Assembly (NCBI GenBank): GCA_963575745.1
Contig: CAUYUJ010009569.1
Span: 207,501-271,500 of the forward strand
DNA: 64,000 nt
Reading direction: 5' to 3'
DNA from: Prorocentrum cordatum
Taxonomy: Eukaryota > Sar > Dinophyceae > Prorocentrales > Prorocentraceae
Of the stretch, positions 1-9,776 are shown piece after piece; within the stretch, counting starts at the first letter, position 1; each line of letters starts with the position of its first letter. The notes under the pieces are model-generated. The model searched no databases and was not told the DNA's origin. It was given only the letters and a program-made list of their open reading frames with translations. Made by a program: the position numbers and the translations under genes.

Positions 1-530
1 CGGTCCGCTCAGGTCGGGGCGCGTCTCGCGGCCGATGCAGTTCAGGGATCCCGCCACTGCCCTCAGCGCAGAGATCTCCTTCTCGGTGCACAGCTCGTTG
101 ACCATGGCGCGTCGTCCAGCTGGGCATCGACACGTTCAGCTGCATGCTCATCATCCAGGCCTCCTTCGAGATCATGGGCGAGTAGGTCTCCAGCTCGGCG
201 AGGTCTGGGTCCTTGTCTCCGCGTCCGACCCAGCGGCACTTCGCCACCCTGCGTCCGTCATTCGGCTTCCACGTGTAGCAGTGCCGGCTCGGCATGATCC
301 TGTCGCCCTGGGTCCTCCTGATCTCGTTCGCTTCGCTCGGTGGCACGAGGCGGATGGCGTTCGCGCCCTTAATGTTGCTCCACTCGGTCGCCTTCGCCTC
401 CTTGAACTCCTCCTTCTCCTCGTCGGTCAGGTCCTTGAGCTTCACCTCCTTTCGCTTCGCCGCCTGCCTGATGGAGAGGTAGGCCGCCTCCGCAGTGTCG
501 TCGGTCATGAGCATCTCCGGCGTCTCGTCC
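1..530 (-). pseudogene. Copia-type reverse transcriptase fragment, internally deleted
   Basis: Minus-strand translation from about 530 downward gives the start of a copia-class reverse transcriptase: FKEAKATEWSNIKGANAIRL, then IMPSRHCYTWK, AKCRWVGRGDKDPDL and ETYSPMISKEAW, the usual W/SR/KAR/DPDL/SP series. At about 105-150 the frame changes and the sequence jumps to LRAVAGSLNCIGRETRPDLS, which in this family lies at the far end of the reverse transcriptase, just before RNase H. The palm with the catalytic YxDD is therefore absent. I read this as an internal deletion in a dead or non-autonomous element. It continues the integrase polyprotein to its right and is cut by the window edge. Confidence is good for the family and moderate for the exact deletion point. 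Confidence 0.75.
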
Positions 531-1195
531 ACTGACTTTTTTGCTGGATCGGTCCTCTCGGGAACTGGTGCTGGTGAGTAGGCCTCTTGAGCGCTCCTCT
601 TGGTGGTGGTCCGTCTCTTAGGCATTTCATCCTCCGCTGGCGGTCTACCGATCATCGGGATGTCCGCCTGCCCCTCAGCTTCTTCTCCGTCTCCTGGTGA
701 GAGTACTTCGGGAACTGGGATGTGGGCCTCTCTCTCCTGCTTCCGCTCGTTTTCCGGTTGTTCACCTTCGGGTCGGGAACGTTCTTCAGGTTCCGGTGGG
801 TCCAGCTGGTCCGAGATGTCCTCCACCGTCCGCTTCCCTTGGGTCCCGACAGGCCTGCGCACCCCGCCGGTCTCCGTCACGTAGCGGTTCGCTTGGACCT
901 CCGCCGGTGTAGCCGCCCTCAGCTGCTTCCAGCTGCACAGGAAGACTCCACCCTGGTAGGACAGGTAGGCCTTCCCGGGGATGTTGGTGCTGATGACGGT
1001 GGCTGGTCCTCTCCAGAGCTCCCAGGCCTCGCGCTTCGGTCCCTGTTGCCTCCAGTAGTAGACCTTGTCGCCCGGCTTCCAGTCGCCTCGGAACGGGGTG
1101 CTCCTCCTGTTCTTGGCCCTGTCCAGCCTGTCCAGAACTGATTCCCGAGCGCAGGCCTCTCTCTCGTGCTGCCAGCCGTAAGCCAATAGACTTTG
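531..1195 (-). pseudogene. Retroelement integrase C-terminal module and linker
   Basis: In a frame shifted from the integrase core, the minus strand reads FRGDWKPGDKVYYWRQQ, ELWRGPATVIST and GGVFLCSWKQLRAATPAE. This is the small SH3-like module that follows the integrase core in dinoflagellate copia-type elements (a PGDxVYYWR start, a GPA-V strand, an SxxQLRxATxxE end). It is followed by about 150 residues of Glu/Pro/Arg-rich linker leading into the reverse transcriptase. The frame change near 1190-1200 relative to the integrase core is most simply an indel in a decayed copy. It is polyprotein, not a separate gene. Confidence 0.65.
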
Positions 1196-1800
1196 CGAGG
1201 GCCCGATCCCCCGCAGCGTGGCGGGACACGGTCTCCAGGCTCACGTCCTCGTCGTCCTCATGCGTGCCCTCCGGTAGTCGAACTCCGCGTCCAAACACCC
1301 GTAGGTCGGCTCCTCTTTCGTTCACCGCACAGCTGACGGCGTCGAACAGCTCCTCCTGGTCCTCGGCATTTAAGATCGTCTCGGTCAGCCTGATGCGGTA
1401 GTAGGTCCTCTTCCACAATTGTCCTGCGGTCTCCGTCTTCCCGTTCTGGTACTCGCTCTCCGCTCCGACTGGGTCCAGCTCGGTGCCCTCCGCGCTCGCC
1501 CGGTCTGCGAAGATCCCCCTGGTGATGCCCTTCTCCTGGTCGCTGATGATGCGCTTCGGTCTGCCGTAGGACCTCACCCAGTACTTGCGGTACGCCTGGC
1601 GGATGGTTGCTGACTCTCGGTCCGGGAGCCTGATGACCATCTGTTTGCCAGTTCCCCAGTCCACAATGTTGAGGCACAAGGTCGTCTCGTTTTTGGGCTT
1701 CTTCTGGTTATCCCAGATGGTGTCTACGAACAACAGGTCCAGGCCTACCACCTCGTTGAACTCGAAGCTCTCCGGCGTCGGCAGCCTCGCCGGGGGCGTC
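1190..1800 (-). CDS. Retroelement integrase core (DDE)
   Basis: The protein read downward from about 1800 has the retroviral-type integrase arrangement. First Asp: EVVGLDLLFVDTIWD, followed by LNIVDWGTGKQMVIRLP. Second Asp: GRPKRIISDQEKGITRG. Glu: GAESEYQNGKTETAGQLWKR. This is the rve/DDE catalytic triad used to join element cDNA to host DNA. It is followed by the conserved CAVNERG...RVFGRGVRLPEG stretch that precedes the C-terminal module. The N-terminal HHCC zinc finger is encoded just upstream (1,815-1,960) in another overlapping frame, so the polyprotein is not continuous as sequenced. Part of a gag-PR-IN-RT (copia order) element on the minus strand. Confidence 0.8.
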
Positions 1801-3069
1801 GACTTCGCGGCTTCGTGGCGTCGCAGACGTCGCACTTCTCGATCACCTTCTTCATGGCGTCCAGCAGCTCTGGCTTCGCCTTGGCCATCTTCAGAACGAA
1901 GGTGGTCCTCCGCAAGTCCGCATGTCCCAGGTTGGCGTGGATCCCCCTTACGATCGTCTCCCACGTCTCTCCTCCAGGGCCAGTAGACGACGAGTCGTAG
2001 AGGGCCATCGCCGTGTTTATCTCTCCGACCTGATAGCCGATGTTCTTGCTGATCACCTTGCGGATCGCCTTCACCAAGTCCGGCGGGTATACCTGCGACC
2101 ACTTGGATATTTTCTGTAGCTTCCCGTCCGCATCACGCTGGTTGCCGAACACCGTCGTGTGCTCGTGGTCCTTCGTGCACCTCCTCTCCAGGTCCTCAGT
2201 GTGGTCCATGGTGGTGAGTATCGCCGTCGGTTTCTTCAGCAGTCCCTGCCCGCTCGGGTCCTTCTGGCCGTAGGCGCACTGGTCCAGGATGATCCTCTTG
2301 ACCCGTGGGTTCCTCATGAGCCTCCTCATTTCGGCAAGCCCCCAGGAAGTCGCGGTCCAGGGGTGCTCCAGGTAGAAGTGGCGGCCCGCGTCCAGCTGGA
2401 TCTTGGCGACGCGGATCGCGAACCTCAGGAACAGCAGGGCCTCTCGGTACTGCTTCTCCCAGTCCTCAGGGCGCTTGTCCCGGTTGAGGCGCTGGAGGGC
2501 GCAGAACATCGTGCACGGTGGCGACAGTCCCACCACCTTGGGCTTGCGCTTCTTGATCTCCGCCAGCGCCCACATGCGATCCTCCTTCCTGCGACAGTCC
2601 CAGCCCGTCTTGAGGTCCAGGGCCAGATCCCCGATGATGTTGGTCTGGTTCTCGCAGTTCAGAACCCTGGGCGGTGAGAAGATCTCCGCCAGGTCGTCGG
2701 CGGCGTCGCACACCTCGAACCTGCTGATCACCCTGCCGTCGTTGGTGAGCAGGATCTGCTCCGGGATGTGGTGAGCCACGTCCCCCATGATGCGCTTCCA
2801 CTCGCCATTCTTGATCTCCCGGGTCTTCGGCTCCGCAGGCTCGTACCAGATCTGCGTCACGATGTCCCGGATCCCTTTGCCGCCCTGGAACTCGTAGATC
2901 CATTTCAGGTCGCTCATCTCCTCGCCGTGCTCGATGGCCGTGTCGTCGATCACCTCCCCAGTGTAGCGGTCCCTCGTGACGCGCCACTTTACCTGCTTCC
3001 AGTAGGGCTCGCCTCGTTGACCTCTCACTGTCCTGGTGCGTGCTGCCCTGTCCTGCTTCTCGTACAGCT
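1745..3069 (-). CDS. Retroelement polyprotein segment: methyltransferase-like domain plus integrase HHCC finger
   Basis: This part of a long open frame (which extends to 4246) has two recognisable modules. The first (about 2,690-2,250) is Rossmann-like: EIFSPPRVL, LALDLKTGWDCRRKEDR, KPKVVGLSPPCTMFC, FYLEHPWTATSW, then DQCAYGQ...KKPTAILTT. The SPPC and LEHP blocks sit where C5-cytosine methyltransferases carry the catalytic PPC (motif IV) and EN(V/P) (motif VI), and the DQC-YG...KPT tail is also methylase-like. The second (about 1,960-1,815) is GIHANLGHADLRRTT...CDVC, a His2-Cys2 integrase zinc finger. Cytosine methyltransferases have been reported in dinoflagellate LTR elements; whether this belongs to the same lineage is inference. 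A target-recognition region is not obvious. Confidence 0.6.
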
Positions 3070-3573
3070 TCAGTTCGCCCCGTCTTCCCACGAGTCCTCC
3101 GACGGGACTCTCTTCCGAGCTGCGTCCGCCATCCTCTCGTCCGCTCGGCGTGGTAAGCTGCTCGTCCTCCTCGCTCTGATCTCGATGTACTGGATGAACT
3201 GCCTCATCACGTCGTTGACATGCGTGGTGGATGTCCTGATCCAGCTGCAGTACTCGGTGTCGCTGTTGAGCACCTCCTCGTAGGTCCTCCCGCGGGGCTT
3301 GTTGCCGAACATGATATTCCTGGCTCCCCAGCTCCTGACCACCGCCGTCCTGTCGATCGTGTCCGCCGTGAGCTTGGCGTCGTAGGTCCGCGGGGCGTCC
3401 TGCAAATCGGTCACCCTCATGTTCTGCGGGAAATCCGGCAACTGGAGCTTCCGCAGGACGCAGAGGTCCACCAGCTCCGCCTTCGACGTGGGCGTCGCGT
3501 TGGCGACCCACTTCAACCGACGCGCCGGCTTCTTCTCGAGGCTGCTCGTTGTCACGGAGCCGCTCTCCAGCAA
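3070..3573 (-). CDS. Retroelement polyprotein segment with GRTYEEV...YCSWI motif
   Basis: An open frame of 167 residues, in the same phase as the gag-protease frame, lies between the protease and the methyltransferase-like domain. It reads KLQLPDFPQNMRVTDLQ, then GARNIMFGNKPRGRTYEEV, then DTEYCSWIRTSTTHVNDV. The pattern 'FG...GRTYEEV...D.EYCSWI' recurs in dinoflagellate retroelement polyproteins as I remember them; I do not know its function. The surrounding sequence is open in different frames on each side, so this is a stretch of one original polyprotein broken by indels, or less likely a spliced exon. Confidence 0.5.
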   Translation of the reverse strand: MLESGSVTTSSLEKKPARRLKWVANATPTSKAELVDLCVLRKLQLPDFPQNMRVTDLQDAPRTYDAKLTADTIDRTAVVRSWGARNIMFGNKPRGRTYEEVLNSDTEYCSWIRTSTTHVNDVMRQFIQYIEIRARRTSSLPRRADERMADAARKRVPSEDSWEDGAN

Positions 3574-4074
3574 AGCGCTGGGGCCCCCTGAGACACAGCA
3601 CTCTCAGAGGCATTGAGGTCTCTGGAAGCCGCAGCGCAGCGCCTGCGCCTGCCCAGCGCACCAGCGCAGCAGCCACACATAGCGGGCGGGGTACGCCCAT
3701 AGATCTGCAACTCGATGGACTCGGGTGGTCGGCATGCGCCGACAAGGTATTGAAAGCTTGCTGATCTCTTGCGACCTTGGGCCCAGGTGGCTGTGTGTCG
3801 CTTGTGTTCTCGCTGTTTGGCTCGAGTTCCTGCGCCTCAAAATCTTTCTCCTCGCTTTTCTCCCGCTCCCCAAGATGTCTTGGGCGTCCCGGATCCTTTT
3901 CGGTGGCCTCCGAGGTTCCCGAAGTCGTTTCCGAGGTCCCCGAAGCTCCCGAAGATGTCGTCGCACTCGCAATCGGTGAGCCCCTAGATCTCGGAATCAG
4001 TGCTCTCGAACTCGAGATCGATGTTCTGGTGGTCGTCGGTGTCCCCGAACACGACATCGGCGGTCTCGAACTGG
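3574..4074 (-). other. Low-complexity linker between protease and downstream polyprotein
   Basis: The open minus-strand frame here is Ser/Thr/Pro/Glu-rich (SSGASGTSETTSGTSEATEK). A second frame offers acidic text. No domain is visible. It joins the protease-end frame to the next domain and is probably disordered linker with frame damage. Confidence 0.4.
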
Positions 4075-6120
4075 TTAAGCTCGGGCTCGGAATCGGTTTC
4101 GGTGACTGGCTCGGTCTCGGCACTCCTGAAATCTCCGAGACATTCGGCTCCGAAACGATGTATAAATCCTCGGCTGGTATGTGGGATGTAGGGAAGCCGC
4201 CACCAGCTCTTTCTTTTCCTGCGCGATCGACTCGTCTGAGACGCATACCACTTCGGATGTCCTAGTCTCGGCTCTCGCGGGCTTCTGGAAGCCCTGCTCG
4301 CCGAAGTCGCACAGAGACAGGCGCCACTGCTTGGTCGTGGGGCTATCTCGGGATCGTCGAAGGGCCACGGTAACCCCCAAGGTTTTCAGGGTGAGCGTCC
4401 CTTCGGAGGTGTCCACGATTCCGGAGAGGGCCTCGAGCAGTCCCTCGGAGATCAGTAGCGGGGTCCAGCCTGGCACCACGCAAAACTTGAGGATTCCGCT
4501 TCTCCCCCCCAGGCCCACAGGATACTCAGCAACCCAATTTGACTGAGTGGCCTGGCCGTTCGCGAAGTGAAAACTCCTGCTGATACACGGTACATATCGA
4601 ATGCAAAGTCCAAAAAGCCTACGAAGAGCATAGTCGTGTAGTGCAATCGTAAGATCCCCAACGATTAGCCTAGAACAACCCGTATCGACCATGCCCTCCA
4701 GGATTCCCAAACGCTGAGATGTCGAAAACTTCTGCAAACGCTTCTTTGCCTCCTCCAAACACACTCGAAATCTGCGAGGGCCCATCTCGAGTCCCGTGGG
4801 TGATGAAGAAGCTGCGGCAGCGCTGGAGGCCTGCTCGGCCTGGGCTGCCTGACGGCGCGCCTTCGCGCGCAGCCTACGGTCGCGGTTCTTGATTTTCGTG
4901 GCGTCGTCTACCTCGGGCGGCTGGTCGTACTCCACCTGGTCGGTGCTGGTGGCCGGGGTCTGCTCCTCCTCCAGGTCGAAAACGTGGAAGTCCTCGAACT
5001 CCTCGGGATTGTCGCCGTCGTACACCGCCCTGGCCTGCTCCGCGTTGGTCTTCTGCCTCGGTGGGTTCCGGCACTCGCGCGTCCAGTGGCCCACCTGGTC
5101 GCATCGATGGCAGCGCGTCCTCCTCTTCAGCTCTTCGATCTTCTTGCGCGCCTCCCTCTGGTACTCCGGGCTGCCCTTGCCGCGGCCGAAGGACTTCCCC
5201 TTTGGCGCGCTCACATCGCGGTGGCCCCTGGACGTCTTGCGGTCCCTGACGATACGCCTCGTTTCTTGCCAGCTTCCGCGTCCACCAGGTCCGGCCTGCC
5301 ACGCCGCCAGCACCGCGTAGGCTTCGTCCTCGTCGAGGACGTCTTCTTCGGCGACGTCCTCCTGGTCGGAGCCGCCCTCCAGCGCCATCAGCGCCTGCGT
5401 AATCGGGTCCTCGTCCTCGTCCTGCTCGTCGTCCTCGTCCACCTGGAACGCCTTCGCCGTCCGGTGCTGCCCAGAGTCGCCATGGTAGCCCCTGGTGGTC
5501 TTCTCGAGCGAGCTGTCGTCGCGAAGCCCCTTGAGCGCCTTCCGCACGTTGTCGTAGGCCAGGGAACCCGACGTCTGCAATATCACCGCCATGCGCTCCG
5601 TGTGGTCCAGCTTCGTCTGTCGGACAAGGATGTAACCCTGCACGTCGTCCAGCGTCACCTGCAGCTTCTTGAGCCTGTCGAAGGCCTTCTTGATCTTTAT
5701 CGAGTGCTGTTGCAGACTCTCTCCTTTCTTGCGCTCCGACCCGTAGAAGGTGTGCTCGAATTCCAAGTACTTCTCATACACGTTCTTCGGCAGGATTTCC
5801 TGTTCGAGCGCCTTCACGATGTTCGCTACTCCGTCCTCTCCGAACTCGTTCTTGTCGAGACCCTCCACGATGCTCTGGATCTGGTCGTCGCCGCTCTCCA
5901 AGATGCTGTAGTACGCGTGGAGACCCCGCTGATGTGTTGGAATCCCCGTCGCCACCTTGGACCAGATCCTCAACCTCCGATAGTACCTGCGCAGCTCCTC
6001 GATCGTCGAGTCCTTGATGACCAGCGGCGGAACATGCCTTCCGGCATTCATTCCTGGCCCGCCTTCTCTCCCGACTGGAGCCGCGTACTCTCGTTCATCA
6101 TCATCTTCTTCATCTCCCAT
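4075..6120 (-). CDS. Retroelement Gag and aspartic protease
   Basis: The 681-residue frame starts at an ATG at 6120 (MGDEEDDDEREY). Residues about 35-215 form a helical Gag core (IEELRRYYRRLRIWSKVATG, LEFEHTFYGSERKKGESLQQ). This is followed by an acidic spacer and, near residue 340, a perfect retroviral zinc knuckle CHRCDQVGHWTREC (C-x2-C-x4-H-x4-C). Near residue 475 is an aspartic protease active site, LEGMVDTGCSRLIVGDL, followed by the FANGQ and LLISEGLLEAL strands typical of dinoflagellate copia elements. Gag packages the RNA and the protease cleaves the polyprotein. The last ~60 residues are unlike the family and overlap the next open frame, marking a frameshift. It is the best-preserved part of this element. 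Confidence 0.8.
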   Translation of the reverse strand: MGDEEDDDEREYAAPVGREGGPGMNAGRHVPPLVIKDSTIEELRRYYRRLRIWSKVATGIPTHQRGLHAYYSILESGDDQIQSIVEGLDKNEFGEDGVANIVKALEQEILPKNVYEKYLEFEHTFYGSERKKGESLQQHSIKIKKAFDRLKKLQVTLDDVQGYILVRQTKLDHTERMAVILQTSGSLAYDNVRKALKGLRDDSSLEKTTRGYHGDSGQHRTAKAFQVDEDDEQDEDEDPITQALMALEGGSDQEDVAEEDVLDEDEAYAVLAAWQAGPGGRGSWQETRRIVRDRKTSRGHRDVSAPKGKSFGRGKGSPEYQREARKKIEELKRRTRCHRCDQVGHWTRECRNPPRQKTNAEQARAVYDGDNPEEFEDFHVFDLEEEQTPATSTDQVEYDQPPEVDDATKIKNRDRRLRAKARRQAAQAEQASSAAAASSSPTGLEMGPRRFRVCLEEAKKRLQKFSTSQRLGILEGMVDTGCSRLIVGDLTIALHDYALRRLFGLCIRYVPCISRSFHFANGQATQSNWVAEYPVGLGGRSGILKFCVVPGWTPLLISEGLLEALSGIVDTSEGTLTLKTLGVTVALRRSRDSPTTKQWRLSLCDFGEQGFQKPARAETRTSEVVCVSDESIAQEKKELVAASLHPTYQPRIYTSFRSRMSRRFQECRDRASHRNRFRARA

Positions 6121-6466
6121 GTTGTGGCGATGGGCCGTTCTGTTCTCGCCAGGCAGTCACCGATCACCGTGCCGTCGTCGAAATCTCAGTCCGTGTAATC
6201 GCACCACTCTTGAAGCGCGCTGGCGCTCCGCGCGGAGCTTCTGCCAGCCCCGCTACCACCAAACACGGTGGAGCGGCGGAACAGAAGCGGCAGCTATCGC
6301 AGATCTCGTTCTCGGCATCAGCTCAGGCACGCGCGTGTCTGCCTCCAAAGGGGCCGAAGCCCCTGCTCGAACCGAAAACGGTTGCGGAAGTGGCTGAGCG
6401 TCTGGCTTCCTCAGGTGGCACCAAAAAGATCCTTAGGACAACTCGCGCATTTTGCATTCAGATTCT

Positions 6467-6498
<32 letters not shown>

Positions 6499-6620
6499 GT
6501 TTTTTTGTAGTTTTGTATGTTGCGTTTCCTTATGCGTTTGAACTTACCTCAACGTCAGCGCGTTGAAGAATGCGTTCGGTTTGCAGGGGCAGAGGGGGAA
6601 GGAGCTGCGAGGCGCCGAGG
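6121..6620. other. Upstream region of the left retroelement, possible LTR or leader
   Basis: This is non-coding sequence immediately upstream of the Gag start. It contains a (TA)n run at about 6,472-6,500 in a T-rich stretch. If the element is complete here it should hold the 5' LTR and leader, but the matching 3' LTR would lie outside the window, so no LTR can be delimited. Confidence 0.3.
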
Positions 6621-6624
6621 AGGC

Positions 6625-6692
6625 GAAGCCTCATTTATTTTTGCACTGGAGGCAATGCCTCCTGCGCTGGGGGCTCAGCCTCCACAAGAAGA
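6625..6692. repeat. Cluster of GGAGGC/GCCTCC short palindromes
   Basis: Three short inverted repeats stand in a row: GAGGCGAAGCCTC, GGAGGCAATGCCTCC and GGGGCTCAGCCTCC. Related ones recur at about 7,529-7,577 (GGAGGCCGCGCCTCC) and about 11,723-11,737 (GGAGGTCACGCCTCC), so they bracket the gene block at 7.6-11.6 kb. Confidence 0.6.
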
Positions 6693-7655
6693 GAAGATAA
6701 GATAAGGTTGAGCGTTTAAGGGGCCACAAGAGGAGCTTCGCGCTGGGAGTGCCAGCGAAGAAAAGGGCGCTGTCCGACGCTTGCCGCAGCCCTCAGAAGT
6801 TCGGCGCCATGACCACCTGGCGCCCGGGCAGGGGCGAAAAGAAGAGGGGCGGAGGAGCGCGGATGAGGGGGGGCGAGGTGAGGGGGGGGGGGGGAGGGGG
6901 GGGCGAGCGCCTGATGGGATAGTGCCACATCTGCAGGCTCGGGCTCGCTTTCCACTGCTGGAACGTCCACAAGTCCGCTTCGCACGCGCGGCGGCCGACC
7001 TGGGAGGAAGGGGGGGGGTTGAGATTAGGGCATGGGAGAGCAAAAAGGAGGAAGGGGAGATCGGACCGTGTAGTACGCCAGCCGCCCCCCCTTCTTCCAC
7101 GCAAGCTCCAGCGCCTGCGTCGGGCCATCGGGCGCGGTGATCCACCCCTCCTGCCCCGGTTTCTCTGCGAGGGCGAGCGCAATTCAAACGGCTTCCCTTC
7201 CCCCCCCTTTTCCTCGTTCTCCTTTTCTTTCCGCGCTGGTGTCCTGGCGCGCCCAGCTGACATAGTTGACTTGTGGCTGCGGGATCCCCTGCTTCTTGTT
7301 GCGTTCCTGAGAACGGCGCAACCGCGGCGTTTTGCTCCGCCTGACGGCGCGAGAACCCCGTCCAGCACGCGCTCACCTGCGACCCCGTGGCTCGAAAAGG
7401 CGCCGAGAACTGCAACAAACATCGCGAACTCGGCTGGTTGCGCCCGCGGCGTTCGGACGCGGAGGGATGGGGGAAGGGGGGGGGGGGGGGTGGGGGGGCG
7501 ACGCCTCCTGCATCGCGCGGCCGCGGAGGGCAGGCGCTGGAGGCCGCGCCTCTTCTTGGCAGGAGGCCGCGCCTCCTCGTTTATGCAGGCGCCGCCGCAG
7601 CGTCCGCGCCTGCCGCAGCCGTGTCCGAAGCTCGGATTTCCAATATCCGTAAACC
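6693..7655. other. No gene seen; G- and C-homopolymer-rich
   Basis: Both strands are open over long stretches, but the translations are Arg/Pro/Gly/Ser-rich and driven by runs of G or C (for example 6,880-6,902 and 7,476-7,496). I see no domain and treat it as non-coding. Confidence 0.4.
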
Positions 7656-7658
7656 CTT

Positions 7659-8378
7659 GTGTTTCTGTCGCTTCAGCGGGGGATTCGCCAGATGCTGTTG
7701 TTGCTTCCGCTCGTGAACCCCCTTGCCTTGAGTGCCCACTTGGCGTGCGTGGCGCCAAAGGCAAAGGGAAAAGCAAATGGCAAAACAAATGGAAAACCGA
7801 GGGGCTCGCCTCCAGCGAAGAGCCCGCCTCCAGCGAAGGCGCCCGCAGGGCGCGGCGCGGCTGGGAAGCCGAAGGGCCCGCCTCCAGCGAAGGGGCCTGG
7901 AGGGCGCGGCGCCGCTGGGGGCGCGGAGAGGCCGCCCCCGAAGGCAAAGAAGAGCTCGCCCCCCCCGCCGCCAGATTCCCTGACGAACGCGCGAACCACG
8001 TACCTCATGAACCACCTCCGGCACAGCGCGAAGGATGGCAATGCCCGGAGCGACTGCGGGAAGGAGCGCAGCATCGCCCTTGCAACGTTCGAGCAACTCG
8101 GCGAGCAGAATCGGCAGGAGTTTCACGACGCGTTTATGACCGAGAAGGAGAAGGGCGAGAAAGACGCCAAGAAGCTCAAGGGCCTGACGCATCCCTTCAC
8201 AGCCGTGTATGAGTCCTCGAAAAAGGAGTCGACAAACAGCAGACAGAAATGGGTCACAGTCACGCAGCTGATGCAGGAGTTCGGGGTCAACCTGGGGAAC
8301 TTGCCCACCGTGTCGGCGGGGTGCGATTGGGCTCGCAACAAGTGGCGCAAGAATGCTGAGAAGCACAAGACGGCATAA
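7659..8378 (+). CDS. Hypothetical protein, Lys/Pro-rich N-terminus with charged helical C-terminus
   Basis: The open frame of 239 residues ends at TAA 8376-8378. The N-terminal third is a KGKANGKTNGKP and PPPAKAP...GRGAAG repeat-like tail, encoded by CGCCTCCAGCGAAG-type DNA repeats. From about residue 105 the composition becomes normal: LTNARTTYLMNHLRHSAKD, LATFEQLGEQNRQEFHDAFM, TAVYESSKKESTNSRQKWVT, LGNLPTVSAGCDWARNKWRK. I do not recognise a domain. Similar lysine-rich, helix-rich small ORFs accompany transposase-like genes elsewhere in this window, so it may be an accessory gene of the element at 7.6-11.6 kb. The true start is uncertain, and an exon boundary may lie near 7,700-7,960. Confidence 0.5.
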   Translation: MFLSLQRGIRQMLLLLPLVNPLALSAHLACVAPKAKGKANGKTNGKPRGSPPAKSPPPAKAPAGRGAAGKPKGPPPAKGPGGRGAAGGAERPPPKAKKSSPPPPPDSLTNARTTYLMNHLRHSAKDGNARSDCGKERSIALATFEQLGEQNRQEFHDAFMTEKEKGEKDAKKLKGLTHPFTAVYESSKKESTNSRQKWVTVTQLMQEFGVNLGNLPTVSAGCDWARNKWRKNAEKHKTA

Positions 8379-8393
8379 TCCCACCCGCCCCAG

Positions 8394-9065
8394 ATGGACA
8401 CGGAAGAAATCATCGATTCATTATATGTTTACGTCTTCGACGATGGTTTGCAGACCGCAGCCGAGGAGAGGACGGGAGAGCAGTGGGCCTCATACAGAGA
8501 CTATGGGAAGACAAGCAAGGGCGCGCTGGGGGACATGGCTCGGGGATCCGCGTCTGCGGGGCAGGGGGGCGGCGACGTGAAGATCGAGGGCCAAGAGTGC
8601 CGCGACATGGCCGAAAAGAGAGCAGGGCTCAGGATGGGAACTCCAATTCTTCTTGCAACTTCCACGCATTGCCCCAGCCTCCCCCGCCCCCCCCCTCCCC
8701 TCTCATGTTTCCCTTCTTTCCCTCCTATCCCCCCGCGCCGCCGCAGGCAGAAGGTGGCCGCCCTGCAGAGGCAGCAGAAGGACATGAAGGAGTTGATGCT
8801 GAGTTTCGATGCCAAGGCGAAGAGAGACGATGGTGCCAAGTGGCGCACCAACGTCGACGAGATCAGGCCCGCGCGCAAAGCGCTGAGCGACTTCCTCGAC
8901 GCTGCAGAGCACCTGCTGGCCGAGGCGACACGCGCCCCCGAGGGCGAACCCGGCGACGAGGTGATGGGGAAGACGAGGCATGCGTTGTCAGACCAGGTCG
9001 CGCTCGCGGAGAAGCACTTGGAGGGCGGCAAGATCAGCGCGAAGCGTTGGAAGGGCGTGAAGTGA
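8394..9065 (+). CDS. Hypothetical protein, probably two exons
   Basis: It starts 15 bases after the previous stop, with ATG at 8394 (MDTEEIIDSLYVYVFDDGLQ), and ends at TGA 9063-9065. Residues 1-80 and 118-223 look like protein: TGEQWASYRDYGKTSKGALG, then KVAALQRQQKDMKELMLSFD, DEIRPARKALSDFLDAAEHL and LAEKHLEGGKISAKRWKGVK, a probable coiled coil. Between them, about 8,640-8,746 is pyrimidine-rich and ends CGCCGCCGCAGGCAG, which looks like a spliceosomal acceptor. I read it as an intron that happens to stay open. No family recognised. It sits in tandem with the 7,659 frame and just ahead of the transposase-like copy. Confidence 0.5.
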   Translation: MDTEEIIDSLYVYVFDDGLQTAAEERTGEQWASYRDYGKTSKGALGDMARGSASAGQGGGDVKIEGQECRDMAEKRAGLRMGTPILLATSTHCPSLPRPPPPLSCFPSFPPIPPRRRRQKVAALQRQQKDMKELMLSFDAKAKRDDGAKWRTNVDEIRPARKALSDFLDAAEHLLAEATRAPEGEPGDEVMGKTRHALSDQVALAEKHLEGGKISAKRWKGVK

Positions 9066-9385
9066 TCGGCCCACGGGGGAGGGGAGTGGAAGGGGGGGGG
9101 AGGAGAAAGGGAGGAGGGAGCGAGGGGGGGGAGAATGGGTGGAGGGCCGATGGGGGCCCGGGAGCCTTGGGGGGGGGGGCGAGAAACGAGCGAGCAGCCG
9201 CGGGCAGCGCCCGCGCCAGCGCACGAAAGCAACTGCCTGCGACTGCGACGGGCCGACAGAAAAGAAGCGCGGCGAAGCAAGGGGGCAGGGCGCCTCGCGC
9301 GCGCGCCGCTTCGCGCGACAGCGCTGTGTCTGGCGGGGGATGTCGCAGCTCATGGGAACGCGTGGAGGCGAGTTCTCCTGCTGGC

Positions 9386-9572
<187 letters not shown>

Positions 9573-9618
9573 TGGGGGGGGGGGGGCAAGGGGGCGTTGC
9601 CTCCTGTGAAGCGCGCGT

Positions 9619-9666
9619 TCGAAGTTCGAGGTTCGGAATTCGAATTTCGAACCTCGAACTTCGAAT
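9619..9666. repeat. Perfect inverted repeat with 18-bp arms
   Basis: Arms are 9619-9636 (TTCGAAGTTCGAGGTTCG) and 9649-9666, perfectly complementary, with a 12-base loop GAATTCGAATTT that is itself nearly palindromic. It lies between the TG microsatellite and the transposase-like gene. Confidence 0.95.
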
Positions 9667-9776
9667 TGAAGTTGGATTCCCCCCACCCCCTCCTGCTTCG
9701 GGCGCCGCCTTCGCCCGAAGCTGTTTCAGGCGAGAGGCGCCTGGCGGGCCGCGGGGCGGGCGCGCCGCCGTGCTCT

